Shown: positions 1 to 11,626 of the stretch, in pieces
Numbering within the stretch: the stretch's first letter is position 1
Layout of the letters: every line of letters begins with the position of its first letter
Assembly (NCBI GenBank): GCA_013076295.1
Contig: RQOL01000370.1
Coordinates: 62,001 to 126,000 of the forward strand
Reading direction: 5' to 3'
DNA length: 64,000 nucleotides
Origin: Sanderia malayensis
Taxonomy: Eukaryota > Cnidaria > Scyphozoa > Semaeostomeae > Pelagiidae
Made by a program: the position numbers and the translations under genes
The notes under the pieces: generated by a model
Databases searched by the model: none
Seen by the model: only the letters and a program-made list of their open reading frames with translations
What the model was told of the DNA's origin: nothing

Positions 1-1820
1 AGAATCTACGTTAATACAGAGAAAACTCACTGATTGAAATACACAATGTTTACCTGTTTTCCGTGATATTAACATTCATTACCACAATTTACACAAGAAT
101 TGACTTAAATACATGTAAAACTGACTGATTGAAATACACCTTTTTTACTTGTTTTCAGTGATATTAACATTCATTCAACCGATTTAGACATGAATCCACG
201 TTAATACAGCTAAAATTGAATGATTGAAACACACATGTTTACTTTTTTTCCGTGATATTAACAATCATTCTCACAATTTACACATGAAATGACGTAAATG
301 GAGGGAAAACCGACTGATTGAAATACATCATTTTTACTTGTTTTCCGTGATATTAACATTCATTCCCGCAATTTACACATCAATCCACGTTAATACACCT
401 GAACCTGACAAATTCAAAATACACTTTTTTTACTTGTATTAAGTGGTATTGACATTCATTCCCACATTTTACACATGAATCTAGGTTAATACAGCTAAAA
501 CCGTCTGACTGAAATACACTTTTTTTACTTATTTTCCGTGATATTATCATTCATTCCCACAATTTACACATGAATCTACGTTAATACAGAGAAAACTCAC
601 TGATTGAAATACACCATTTTTACCGGTTTTCCGTGATATTAACATTCATTCCCACAATTTACACAAGAATTGACTTAGATACATGTAAAACTGATTGATT
701 GAAATACATTTTTTTACTTGTTTTCCGTGACATTAACATTCATTCCACCAATTTAGACATGGATCCACGTTAATACAGCTAAAATTGAATGATTGAAACA
801 CACATTTTTTACTTTTTTTCCGTGATATTAACAATCATTCCCACAATTAACACAGGAATTGACTTAGATACATGTAAAACTGACAGATTGAAATACAACA
901 TTTTTTCTTGTTTTCCTTGATATTAACATTCATTCCCACAATTTACACGGGAATTGACTTAGATACATGTAAAACTGACTGATTGAAATACACTTCTTTT
1001 ACTTCTTCTCCGTGATATTATCATTAAGTCCCACAATTTACCCATGAATCTACGTTAATACTAATTGAAATACACAATTTATACTTGTTTTCCGTGATAT
1101 TAACATTCATTTCCACAATTTACACATCGATCCACGTTAATACACCTGAACCTGACAAATTAAAATACACCTTTTTTACCTGTATTAAGTGGTATTATCA
1201 TTGATCTCCACAATTTACACATGAATCCACGTTAATACAGCTAAAACCGACTGATTGAAATACACTTTTTTTACTTCCTTTCCGTGATATTATCATTGAT
1301 TCCTACAATTTACACACGAATCTACGTTAATACAGAGAAAACTCACTGATTAAAATACACCATTTTAATTGTTTTTCGTGATATTACCATTCATTCCTAC
1401 AATTTACACAAGAATTGACTTAGATACATGTAAAACTGACTGATTGAAATACACCCTTTTTACTCCTTTTCCGTGATATTAGCATTCATTCCCACAATTT
1501 ACGCAGAAATCCCCGTTAATACAGCTAAAGCTGATCGATTGAAATAAACCCTTTTTTACTTTTTTTCCGTGATATTAACAATCATTCCCACAATTTACAC
1601 ATGAATTGACGTAAATTGAGGGAAAACCGACTGATTGAAATACATCATTTTTACTTGTTTTCCGGGATATTGAAATTCATTCCCACATTTTTCACATGAA
1701 TCCACGTTAATACAGCTAATCCTGACTGATTGAATTACACCTATTTTACTTGTTTTCCGTGATTTTAAAATTCTTTCCCACAATTTACTGAACGTTAAAA
1801 CAGGTGACACTGGCTGATTG
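1..1820 (-). repeat. 95-bp satellite array, reverse orientation (left block)
   Basis: Tandem monomers of about 95 bp, seen here as the reverse complement of the unit that fills most of the window. The recurring core reads TTTCCGTGATATTAACATTC followed by CCCACAATTTACACATGAAT and GACTGATTGAAATACACC. Bases 1-300 recur at 2551-2860 at an offset of exactly 2550 bp, which equals 24 monomers plus the 262-bp insertion between them, so the window opens inside a higher-order repeat. Bases from about 1350 onward are the inverted counterpart of 48.8-49.26 kb. No gene is seen. The apparent short reading frame on the minus strand at 1595-1810 is only satellite. Confidence 0.95.
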
Positions 1821-1825
1821 AAATA

Positions 1826-2087
1826 ATAATAATAATAATAATAAAGTAAGATTTACCCACAGTTATATACTGGCATAACCCTGTTATTGTCAGCATGCTC
1901 AACTGTGAACATTAAAGGAAACTAATGTATCACTAATTGGAAATTAAAAACTTGAATTGGTGTATTTACTATTCTAATTATCTCGGATATTATGATGTCG
2001 ATAGATTTAAGAAGAAAAAATTAAAAAAATTTTCATTATTTACATTTTTACATTATTTATACGTTTATTTTATTATAAAAATTGGTC
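1826..2087 (-). mobile_element. 262-bp retroposon-like insertion with (ATT)n tail, copy A
   Basis: A non-satellite segment interrupts a monomer between AAATA (1821-1825) and AAATA (2088-2092), consistent with a 5-bp target duplication of satellite sequence. Read on the minus strand it starts GACCAATTTTTATAATAAAA, is very AT-rich, contains a short dyad CATAAC-AGC-GTTATG near its end, and terminates in an (ATT)n tract (here AATAAT at 1826-1844). An (ATT)n end suggests a SINE or the 3' end of a LINE, but no promoter boxes or coding sequence are recognisable. The near-identical copies at 45515 and 48516 share flanking monomers with this one, so the three arose by duplication of the locus, not by three insertions. 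A small open frame in its AT-rich half (1937-2143) has no protein-like features. Confidence 0.75.
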
Positions 2088-2092
2088 AAATA

Positions 2093-3644
2093 CACCATTT
2101 TTACTTGTTTTCCGTGATATTAGCATTCATTCCCACAGTTTAAGCAGAAATCCCAGTTAACACAGCTAAAACTGACCGATTGAAATACACCCTTGTTACT
2201 TTTTTTCCTTAACATTAATATTAATATTAATATTGATATTAACATGAATTCCCACACTTTACACATATATTGGCTTTATAAACATGTAAAACTGACTGAT
2301 TCAGATACACCATTTTTACTTGCTTTCCGTGATATTAACATTAATTTCCACAATTTACACATGAATTGACTTTATATACATGTAAAACTGACTGATTTAA
2401 ATACACCATTTTTACTTGTTTTCCGTTATATTAACATTCATTCCCACAATTTACACATGAATTGACTTAGATACATGTAAAACTGACTGATTGAAATACA
2501 CTTTTTTTACTTGTTTTCCGTGATATTATCATTCATTCCCACAATTTACACAAATCTACGTTAATACAGAGAAAACTCACTGATTGAAATACACAATGTT
2601 TACCTGTTTTCCGTGATATTAACATTCATTACCACAATTTACACAAGAATTGACTTAAATACATGTAAAACTGACTGATTGAAATACACCTTTTTTACTT
2701 GTTTTCAGTGATATTAACATTCATTCCACATTTAGACATGAATCCACGTTAATACAGCTAAAATTGAATGATTGAAACACACATGTTTACTTTTTTTCCG
2801 TGATATTAACAATCATTCCCACAATTTACACATGAAATGACGTAAATGGAGGGAAAACCGACTGATTGAAATACACCTTTTTACTTGTTTTCAGTGATAT
2901 TAACATTCATTCCACCGATTTAGACATGAATCCACGTTAATACAGCTAAAATTGAATGATTGAAACACACATGTTTACTTTTTTTCCGTGATATTAACAA
3001 TCATTCCCACAATTTACACATGAAATGACGTAAATGGAGGGAAAACTGACTGATTGAAATACACCTTTTTACTTGTTTTACGTGATATTAACTTTCATTC
3101 CCGCAATTTACACATGAATTGCCTTTATATACATTTAAAACTGACTGATTGAAATGCACCTTTTTTAGTTGTTCTTCGTGATACTAACGTTCATTCCTAC
3201 AAATTACACATGAATCCACCTTAATACAGCTAATCCTCACTGATTGAATTACACCTTTTTTACATGTTTTCCGTGATTTTAAAATTCTTTCCCACATTTT
3301 ACACATGAATAACGTAAAAACAGGTGACACTGGCTGATTGAAATACACCATTTTCACTTGTTTTCCGTGATATTAACATTCATTCCACAATTTACACATG
3401 AATTGACTTACATACATGTAAAACTGGCTGATTGAAATACACCATTTTTTCTTGTTTTCCGTGATGTTAACATTCATTCCCACAATTTACACAGGAATTG
3501 ACTTAGATACATGTAAAACTGACTGATTGAAATACACTTTTTTTACTTGTTTTCCGTGATATTAACATTCATTCCACCAATTTAGACATGAATCCACGTT
3601 AATACGGCTAAAATTGAATGATTGAAACACACCTTTTTACTTTT
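2093..3644 (-). repeat. 95-bp satellite array, reverse orientation, up to the gap
   Basis: This continues the reverse-orientation satellite. The first monomers after the insertion carry a local expansion of ATTAAT at about 2210-2244, the same marker seen beside the insertion copies at 45.36 and 48.36 kb. A dimer block of about 186-190 bp is repeated in tandem (2690-2870 and 2880-3060), with diagnostic GTTTTCAGTG and CATGTTTACTTTTTTTCCG variants. Monomers from 2600 to 2880 correspond in inverted order to those at 44.74-45.03 kb, down to private variants such as a GTGGTAATG monomer followed by CAGGTAAA. The block runs into the N gap without a visible end. Confidence 0.94.
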
Positions 3645-3744
3645 NNNNNNNNNNNNNNNNNNNNNNNNNNNNNNNNNNNNNNNNNNNNNNNNNNNNNNNN
3701 NNNNNNNNNNNNNNNNNNNNNNNNNNNNNNNNNNNNNNNNNNNN
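3645..3744. other. Assembly gap of 100 N
   Basis: Exactly 100 N, the conventional placeholder for a gap of unknown size. It separates reverse-orientation satellite from the 1.54-kb tandem array, so the real junction is not seen. The first 1.54-kb unit lacks whatever lies left of CTGATGAGTTCGAATATGG. Confidence 0.99.
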
Positions 3745-4494
3745 CTGATGAGTTCGAATATGGTGCTCAAAATGGTGTAACTAATGTCGATTAGCTTTTT
3801 TGACGTCACACATTTTGAAAACGAGGCTGCTTCTCTTTGAGTACATTATTGCGTTCAAAAAGGTCTGTTAGGCATTTGTGGTTATAGATAATAGACAATT
3901 GTGCTTGAACAAGTCACATCATAACTTTTTTCTATTCTCGTCTGTGTTTAGATACAAAATTGATGCCACACAATGTTTAAAATTAAAGTACTCCAGCAAA
4001 GTGCAGCGCTGCGCCAAGCTTGTGGGATAAAGTAAGAATGCATAATTTCTCCATCTCTTCCCCATCCTGATGTTTCTCTTGACTACACACCCGATAAGCC
4101 ACACTCACGCGAGATTCGTTTGAGTAAAAGCCTCCACAACAGACTTTCCAAATGATTTCCTGCTGGGAAACTTCGTCAAATCTGCCCTACTGTACATTAT
4201 TAGATACCTATTGCGCAAAACCTTAAATTTCAATTCGAAATCACCGTGATCCATTAAAAAAAACAGTTGCAACGCACACAAATTATTTGGCTGTTCTGAG
4301 AAATGCAAGTTTTGTTTGAGAGAACATGCACTGATGCAGTGCCAAATAAACAAACAGACAGTGGAATATCACCCCTGTTGAGCATGACAGTTTAATTTTA
4401 GAATCCTAAGGTCATTTCAATCAGTGACACATACTAAACGTCCATAACGTGGCACCACCCACCATGTTGAATACTTGGAATCGTGGCAACAATG

Positions 4495-4706
4495 CACGGT
4501 TAACGGACGATTAACGGACGGATAACACTATGGTCTATAGTTATTCAGTACTAAATTTGACGAATAACACGGTTAACGGCATATTCTTATAAATATTATC
4601 ACTAATATTTTAAAATAATTGCCGTTAACCGTGTTAATCGTTAAATTTAGTACTGAATAACTATAGACCATGGTGTTATCCGTCCGTTAATCGTCCGTTA
4701 ACCGTG
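4495..4706. repeat. 212-bp hairpin inverted repeat, copy 1
   Basis: Two arms of about 86-88 bp face each other around a spacer of about 40 bp of AT-rich DNA. Each arm begins with CACGGTTAACGGACGATTAA, contains GGTCTATAGTTATTCAGTAC, and ends with another CACGGTTAACGGC, so the same 12-base motif brackets both ends of each arm. I count three arm mismatches (T/C before ATGG, G/A before ACGA, and A/T in GAATAAC versus GATTAAC). The shape suits a foldback MITE, but I see no convincing target duplication. Confidence 0.9.
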
Positions 4707-4847
4707 TATTATTCGTTGGCCAGACTAATTGTTTTGTCTATTTTCCACTTTGGTATTCTGTTCATAGTTTCAATGATTCTATCCTGAAACTCCTGCTTTG
4801 ACAATCTCGTGATATTGTGTTGCACAGCATCTTTTTCTAATTGTTTT

Positions 4848-5344
4848 GTCACAAAAGCTAATCAACATTAGTTACACCATTTTGAACACCAGATTCGAAC
4901 TCAGCGGGTTGAAATTGCCCACAGTAGATAAAATCGGGCATGCTCGCCTCATATTTAGGAATTTTCACCAAAGACAATCCTCGCCATAAGGTGTGAGACA
5001 GTTAAAAAATTTCTCATATGTCCCGAAAAAAACAGACCCCTCTCCCCCTATTCAGTGTTGAGGATGTTTAGAAAGTGTTTTTAGCACTCCCTGATAAACC
5101 TGTCCATCAAAAATAACAACATTGATTGGGGGGAGGGGAATGGCTCGGTATTTTCCAAAAATATTATGTTTCTCATTGGAAAGTGACGCAAATTGTCTCA
5201 AGACCTTTTGTCAATGATTTGGTGAAAATTCCTAAATATAAGGCCAGCATGCCCGATTTTATCTACTGTGGGTAATTTCAACCTGATGAGTTCGAATATG
5301 GTGCTCAAAATGGTGTAACTAATGTCGATTAGCTTTTTTGACGT
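4848..5344. repeat. Long inverted repeat with ~0.24-kb spacer, copy 1
   Basis: The left arm (4848 to about 4972) starts GTCACAAAAGCTAATC and ends AATTTTCACCAAA. The right arm (5218-5344) is its imperfect reverse complement, starting TTTGGTGAAAATTCC and ending at the GACGTCAC region. Arms share long matches such as AGTAGATAAAATCGGGCATG. They differ by scattered substitutions, so this is an older structure than the tandem duplication that copied it. It could be the terminal inverted repeats of a non-autonomous DNA transposon. Confidence 0.85.
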
Positions 5345-6034
5345 CACACATTTTGAAAACGAGGCTGCTTCTCTTTGAGTACATTATTGCGTTCAAAAAG
5401 GTCTGTTAGGCATTTGTGGTTATAGATAATAGACAATTGTGCTTGAACAAGTCACATCATAACTTTTTTCTATTCTCGTCTGTGTTCAGATACAAAATTG
5501 ATGCCACACATATGTTTAAAATTAAAGTACTCCAGCAAAGTGCAGCGCTGCGCCAAGCTTGTGGGATAAAGTAAGAATGCATAATTTCTCCATCTCTTCC
5601 CCATCCTGATGTTTCTCTTGACTACACACCCGATAAGCCACACTCACGCGAGATTCGTTTGAGTAAAAGCCTCCACAACAGACTTTCCAAATGATTTCCT
5701 GCTGGGAAACTTCGTCAAATCTGCCCTACTGTACATTATTAGATACCTATTGCGCAAAACCTTAAATTTCAATTCGAAATCACCGTGATCCATTAAAAAA
5801 AAACAGTTGCAACGCACACAAATTATTTGGCTGTTCTGAGAAATGCAAGTTTTGTTTGAGAGAACATGCACTGATGCAGTGCCAAATAAACAAACAGACA
5901 GTGGAATATCACCCCTGTTGAGCATGACAGTTTAATTTTAGAATCCTAAGGTCATTTCAATCAGTGACACATACTAAACGTCCATAACGTGGCACCACCC
6001 ACCATGTTGAATACTTGGAATCGTGGCAACAATG

Positions 6035-6246
6035 CACGGTTAACGGACGATTAACGGACGGATAACACTATGGTCTATAGTTATTCAGTACTAAATTTGA
6101 CGAATAACACGGTTAACGGCATATTCTTATAAATATTATCACTAATATTTTAAAATAATTGCCGTTAACCGTGTTAATCGTTAAATTTAGTACTGAATAA
6201 CTATAGACCATGGTGTTATCCGTCCGTTAATCGTCCGTTAACCGTG
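6035..6246. repeat. 212-bp hairpin inverted repeat, copy 2
   Basis: Second copy of the bracketed hairpin, at an offset of exactly 1540 bp from the first, with the same arms and loop. Confidence 0.9.
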
Positions 6247-6388
6247 TATTATTCGTTGGCCAGACTAATTGTTTTGTCTATTTTCCACTTTGGTATTCTG
6301 TTCATAGTTTCAATGATTCTATCCTGAAACTCCTGCTTTGACAATCTCGTGATATTGTGTTGCACAGCATCTTTTTCTAATTGTGTTT

Positions 6389-6882
6389 GTCACAAAAGCT
6401 AATCAACATTAGTTACACCATTTTGAACACCAGATTCGAACTCAGCGGGTGAAATTGCCCACAGTAGATAAAATCGGGCATGCTCGCCTCATATTTAGGA
6501 ATTTTCACCAAAGACAATCCTCGCCATAAGGGTGAGACAGTTAAAAATTTCTCATATGTCCCGAAAAAACAGACCCCTCTCCCCCTATTCAGTGTTGAGG
6601 ATGTTTAGAAAGTGTTTTTAGCACTCCCTGATAAACCTGTCCATCAAAAATAACAACATTGATTTGGGGGAGGGGAATAGCTCGGTATTTTCCAAAAATA
6701 TTATGTTTCTCATGGGAAAGTGACGCAAATTGTCTCAAGACCTTTTTGTCAATGATTTGGTGAAAATTCCTAAATATAAGGCCAGCATGCCCGATTTTAT
6801 CTACTGTGGGTAATTTCAACCTGATGAGTTCGAATATGGTGCTCAAAATGGTGTAACTAATGTCGATTAGCTTTTTTGACGT
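6389..6882. repeat. Long inverted repeat, copy 2
   Basis: Left arm 6389-6512 and right arm 6756-6882, with the same arrangement as the other units. A minus-strand frame of 98 codons (6589-6885) spans the right arm and spacer in this copy only. In the other copies single-base indels interrupt it, so it is not called a gene. Confidence 0.85.
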
Positions 6883-7569
6883 CACACATTTTGAAAACGA
6901 GGCTGCTTCTCTTTGAGTACATTATTGCGTTCAAAAGGTCTGTTAGGCATTTGTGGTTATAGATATATACAATTGTGCCTTGAACAAGTCACATCATAAC
7001 TTTTTTCTATTCTCGTCTGTGTTCAGATACAAAATTGATGCCAACACATATGTTTAAAATTAAAGTACTCCAGCAAAGTGCAGCGCTGCGCCAAGCTTGT
7101 GGGATAAAAGTAAGAATGCACAATTTCTCCATCTCTTCCCCATCCTGATGTTTCTCTTGACTACACACCCGATAAGCCACACTCACGCGAGATTCGTTTG
7201 AGTAAAAGCCTCCACAACAGACTTTCCAAATGAATTCCTGCTGGGAAACTTCGTCAAATCTGCTCTACTGTACATTATTAGATACCTATTGCGCAAAACC
7301 TTAAATTTCAATTCGAAATCACCGTGATCCATTAAAAAAAACAGTTGCAACGCACACAAATTATTTGGCTGTTTTGAGAAATGCAAGTTTTGTTTGAGAG
7401 AACATGCACTGATGCAGTGCCAAATAAACAACAGACAGTGGAATATCACCCCTGTTGAGCATGACAGTTTAATTTTAGAATCCTAGGTCATTTCAATCAG
7501 TGACACATACTAAACGTCCATAACGTGGCACCACCCACCATGTTGAATACTTGGAATCGTGCAACAATG

Positions 7570-7781
7570 CACGGTTAACGGACGATTAACGGACGGATAA
7601 CACTATGGTCTATAGTTATTCAGTACTAAATTTGACGAATAACACGGTTAACGGCATATTCTTATAAATATTATCACTAATATTTTAAAATAATTGCCGT
7701 TAACCGTGTTAATCGTTAAATTTAGTACTGAATAACTATAGACCATGGTGTTATCCGTCCGTTAATCGTCCGTTAACCGTG
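7570..7781. repeat. 212-bp hairpin inverted repeat, copy 3
   Basis: Third complete copy of the hairpin, 1535 bp after the second; the short spacing reflects small indels between units. Confidence 0.9.
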
Positions 7782-7923
7782 TATTATTCGTTGGCCAGAC
7801 TAATTGTTTTGTCTATTTTCCACTTTGGTATTCTGTTCATAGTTTCAATGATTCTATCCTGAAACTCCTGCTTTGACAATCTCGTGATATTGTGTTGCAC
7901 AGCATCTTTTTCTAATTGTGTTT

Positions 7924-8421
7924 GTCACAAAAGCTAATCAACATTAGTTACACCATTTTGAACACCAGATTCGAACTCAGCGGGTTGAAATTGCCCACAG
8001 TAGATAAAATCGGGCATGCTCGCCTCATATTTAGGAATTTTCACCAAAGACAATCCTCGCCATAAGGAGTGAGACAGTTAAAAAATTTCTCATATGTCCC
8101 GAAAAAAACAGACCCCTCTCCCCCTATTCAGTGTTGAGGATGTTTAGAAAGTGTTTTTAGCACTCCCTGATAAACCTGTCCATCAAAAATAACAACATTG
8201 ATTTGGGGGGAGGGGAATAGCTCGGTATTTTCCAAAAATATTATGTTTCTCTTGGGAAAGTGACGCAAATTGTCTCAAGACCTTTTGTCAATGATTTGGT
8301 GAAAATTCCTAAATATAAGGCCAGCATGCCCGATTTTATCTACTGTGGGTAATTTCAACCTGATGAGTTCGAATATGGTGCTCAAAATGGTATAACTAAT
8401 GTCGATTAGCTTTTGTGACGT
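7924..8421. repeat. Long inverted repeat, copy 3
   Basis: Left arm 7924-8048, right arm 8295-8421. In this copy the right terminus reads GATTAGCTTTTGTGAC, an exact complement of the left terminus GTCACAAAAGCTAATC. Other copies read GCTTTTTTGAC. This copy therefore probably preserves the ancestral terminus. Confidence 0.85.
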
Positions 8422-9112
8422 CACACATTTTGAAAACGAGGCTGCTTCTCTTTGAGTACATTATTGCGTTCAAAAAGGTCTGTTAGGCATTTGTGGTTAT
8501 AGATAATATACAATTGTGCTTGAACAAGTAACATCATATCTTTTTTCTATTCTCGTCTGTGTTCAGATACAAAATTGATGCCACACATATGTTTAAAATT
8601 AAAGTACTCCAGCAAAGTGCAGCGCTGCGCCAAGCTTGTGGGATAAAGTAAGAATGCATAATTTCTCCATCTCTTCCCCATCCTGATGTTTCTCTTGACT
8701 ACACACCCGATGAGCCACACTCACGCGAGATTCGTTTGAGTAAAAGCCTCCACAACAGACTTTCCAAATGATTTCCTGCTGGGAAACTTCGTCACATCTG
8801 CCCTACTGTACGTTATTAGATACCTATTGCGCAAAACCTTAAATTTCAATTCGAAATCAGCGTGGTCCATTAAAAAAAAAGTGGTTGCAACGCACACAAA
8901 TTATTTGGCTGTTCTGAGAAATGCAAGTTTTGTTTGAGAGAACATGCACTGATGCAGTGCCAAATAAACAAACAGACAGTGGAATATCACCCCTATTGAG
9001 CATGACATTTTAATTTTAGAATCCTAAGGTCATTTCAATCAGTGACACATACTGAAGGTCCATAACGTGGCACCACCCACCATGTTGAATACTTGGAATC
9101 GTGGCAACAATG

Positions 9113-9249
9113 CACGGTTAACGGACGATTAACGGACGGAGAACACTATGGTCTATAGTTATTCAGTACTAAATTTGACGAAAAACACGGTTAACGGCAT
9201 ATTCTTATAAATATTATCACTAAGATTTTAAAATAATTGCCGTTAACCG
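9113..9249. repeat. Truncated fourth hairpin at the array/satellite junction
   Basis: The left arm and loop are intact apart from substitutions (GGAGAACAC for GGATAACAC, GAAAAACAC for GAATAACAC). The right arm keeps only its innermost TTGCCGTTAACCG before satellite GTGTATTTCAATCAG starts at 9250. The tandem array thus ends inside the hairpin. Confidence 0.9.
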
Positions 9250-11626
9250 GTGTATTTCAATCAGTCATTTTTCCATGTATTTACGTCAATTCATGTTAAA
9301 TTTATGGGAATGAATGTTACTATCACGGAAAAAAAGTAAAAAGGGTTTATTTCAATCGATCAGCTTTAGCTGTATTAACGGGGATTTCTGCGTAAATTGT
9401 GGGAATGAATGCTAATATCACGGAAAAGAAGTAAAAAGGGGTACTTCAATCAGTCAGTTTTATATGTATCTAAGTCAATTCATGCGTAAATTGTGGGAAT
9501 GAATGTTAATATCACGGAAAACAAGTAAAAATGGTGTATTTCAATCAGCCAGTTTTACATGTATCTAAGTCAATTCATGTGTAATCTTTGGGAATGAATG
9601 TTAATATCACGGAAAAAAAGTAAAAAAGGGGTAATTCAATCAGTAAGGATTAGCTGTATTAACGTGGATTCATGTGTAATTTGTGGGGATGAATGTTATT
9701 ATAACGGCAAACAAGTAAAGATCGTGTATTTCAATCAGTCAGTTTTACATGTATATAAAGTCAATTCATGTGTAAATTGTGGGAATGAATGTTAATATCA
9801 CGGAAAAAAAGTAAAAAGGGTGTATTTCAATCGGTCACTTTTAGCTGTATTAACCTGGATTTATGTCTAAATTGTGGGAATGAACTTCAATATCAAGGAA
9901 AAAAGTATAAAAGGTGTATTTCAATTAGTCAGTTTTAAATATTTATAAAGTCAATTCATGTGTAAATTGTCGGAAAGGATGTTAAAATCACGGAAAACAA
10001 GTAAAAAAGGGGTATTTCAATCAGTCAGGATTAACTGTTTTAACGTGGATTCATGTGTAAATTGTGAGAATGAATGTTAAAATCACGGAAAACACTAAAA
10101 AGGGTGAATTTTAACCAGTCAATTTTAGCTGTATCAACGTGGAAACATGTCTAAATTATGGAAATGAATGTTAATAACACGGAAAACAAGTAAAAATGGT
10201 GTATTTCAATCAGTGAGTTTTCTCTGTATTAACGTAGATTTATGTGTAAGTTGTGGAAATGAATGATAATATCACGGAAAAGAAGTAAAAAAAGTGTATT
10301 TCAATCAGTCGGTTTTAGCAGTATTAACGTGGATTCATGTGTAAATTGTGGGAAAGAATGTTAATATCACTTAATACAAGTAAAAAAGGTGTATTTCAAT
10401 CAGCCAGTGTCACCTGTTTTTACGTTAATTCATGTGTAAATTGTGGGAAAGAATTTTAAAATCACGGAAAACATGTAAAAAAGGTGTAATTCAATCAGTC
10501 AGTTTTGCATGTATCTAAGTGAATTCTTGTGTAAATTAGGGGAATTAATGTTAATATCACAGAAAACAAGTAAAAATGGTGTATTTCAATCAGCCAGTTT
10601 TACATGTATCTAAGTCAATTCATGTGTAGATTGTGGGAATGAATGTTAATATCACGGAAAACAAGTAAAAATGGTGTATTTCAATCAGCCAGTGTCACCT
10701 GTTTTTACGTTAATTCATGTGTAAATTGTGGGAAAGAATTTTAAAATCACGGAAAACATGTAAAAAAGGTGTAATTCAATCAGTCAGTTTTACATGTATC
10801 TAAGTGAATTCTTGTGTAAATTATGGGAATGAATGTTAATATCACGGAAAACAAGTAAAATTGTGTATTTCAATCAGCCAGTTTTACATGTATCTAAGTC
10901 AATTCATGTGTAGATTGTGGGAATGAATGTTAATATCACGGAAAACAAGTAAAACTGGTGTATTTCAATCAGCCAGTGTCACCTGTTTTAACGTTCATAC
11001 GTTCATGTGTAAATTGTGGGAATGAAAGTTAATATCACGTAAAACAAGTAAAAACGGTGTATTTCAATCAGTCATTTTTCCATGTATTTACGTCAATTCA
11101 TGTTTAAATTATGGGAATGAATGTTACTATCACGGAAAAAAAGTAAAAAGGGTTTATTTCAATCGATCAGTTTTAGCTGTATTAACGGGGATTTCTGCGT
11201 AAATTGTGGGAATGAATGCTAATATCACGGAAAAGAAGTAAAAAGGGTGTATTTCAATCAGTCAGTTTTACATGTATCTAAAATCAATTCATGTGTAAAT
11301 TGTGGAAATTAATGTTAATATCACGGAAAACAAGTAAAAATGGTGTATTTGAATCAGTCAATTTTACATGTATATAAATCAATTCATGCGTAAATTGTGG
11401 GAATGAATGTTAATATCACGGAAAAAAAGTAAAAAGAGTGTATTTCAATCAGTCAAATTTAGCTGTATTAACCTGGATTTATGTCTAAATTGTGGGAATG
11501 AACGTCAATATCACGGAAAAAAGTAAAAAAGGTGTATTTCAAATAGTCAGTTTTAAATATTTATAAAGTCAATTCATGTGTAAATTGTCGGAAAGAATGT
11601 TAATATCACGGAAAACAAGTAAAAAA

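Larger units (their letters stand above)
3745..9249. repeat. Tandem array of a 1.54-kb unit (3 full copies plus a truncated fourth)
   Basis: The landmark CTGATGAGTTCGAATATGG occurs at 3745, 5283, 6821 and 8360, giving periods of 1538, 1538 and 1539 bp. Copies are nearly identical, differing mostly by single-base indels in homopolymers and a few substitutions; the fourth (8360-9249) is the most divergent. Each full unit contains a 212-bp hairpin and a second inverted repeat of about 0.5 kb. It shows no resemblance to the 95-bp satellite. Minus-strand open frames of 82-98 codons recur (4105-4353, 5644-5925, 6589-6885, 7183-7449), but they overlap the inverted-repeat arms, lose frame between copies and show no domain, so I do not call genes. 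The array stops inside the hairpin of copy four, where satellite resumes. It may be an amplified non-autonomous DNA transposon or a second satellite family. Confidence 0.95.

Noticed and set aside
1937..2143. 68-codon frame also seen at 45459-45665 and 48460-48666
   Set aside because: AT-rich part of the 262-bp insertion running into satellite; Phe/Tyr/Lys-rich composition is typical of chance frames in AT-rich DNA.
4105..4353. Minus-strand frame of 82-93 codons repeated at 5644-5925 and 7183-7449, ending VVEAFTQTNLA
   Set aside because: Conserved only because the units are near-identical. N-termini differ between copies through single-base indels, and no protein features are seen.
6589..6885. 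98-codon minus-strand frame in the 1.54-kb unit, starting MTSKKLIDISYTIL
   Set aside because: It is intact in one copy only, overlaps an inverted-repeat arm, and has no recognisable domain. Similarity between copies reflects recent duplication.
9250..9345. Possible CENP-B box in the satellite monomer
   Set aside because: I looked for the YTTCGTTGGAARCGGGA pattern and saw no monomer with its essential bases.
9598..9795. Open frames in the satellite encoding a Cys motif CVNCGNEC (also 11787-11984, 25226-25432, 31064-31270, 46888-47106, 48793-49011)
   Set aside because: The motif is just TGTGTAAATTGTGGGAATGA translated. Monomers of 95 bp change frame each repeat, stops are frequent, and frames persist only where local indels allow.
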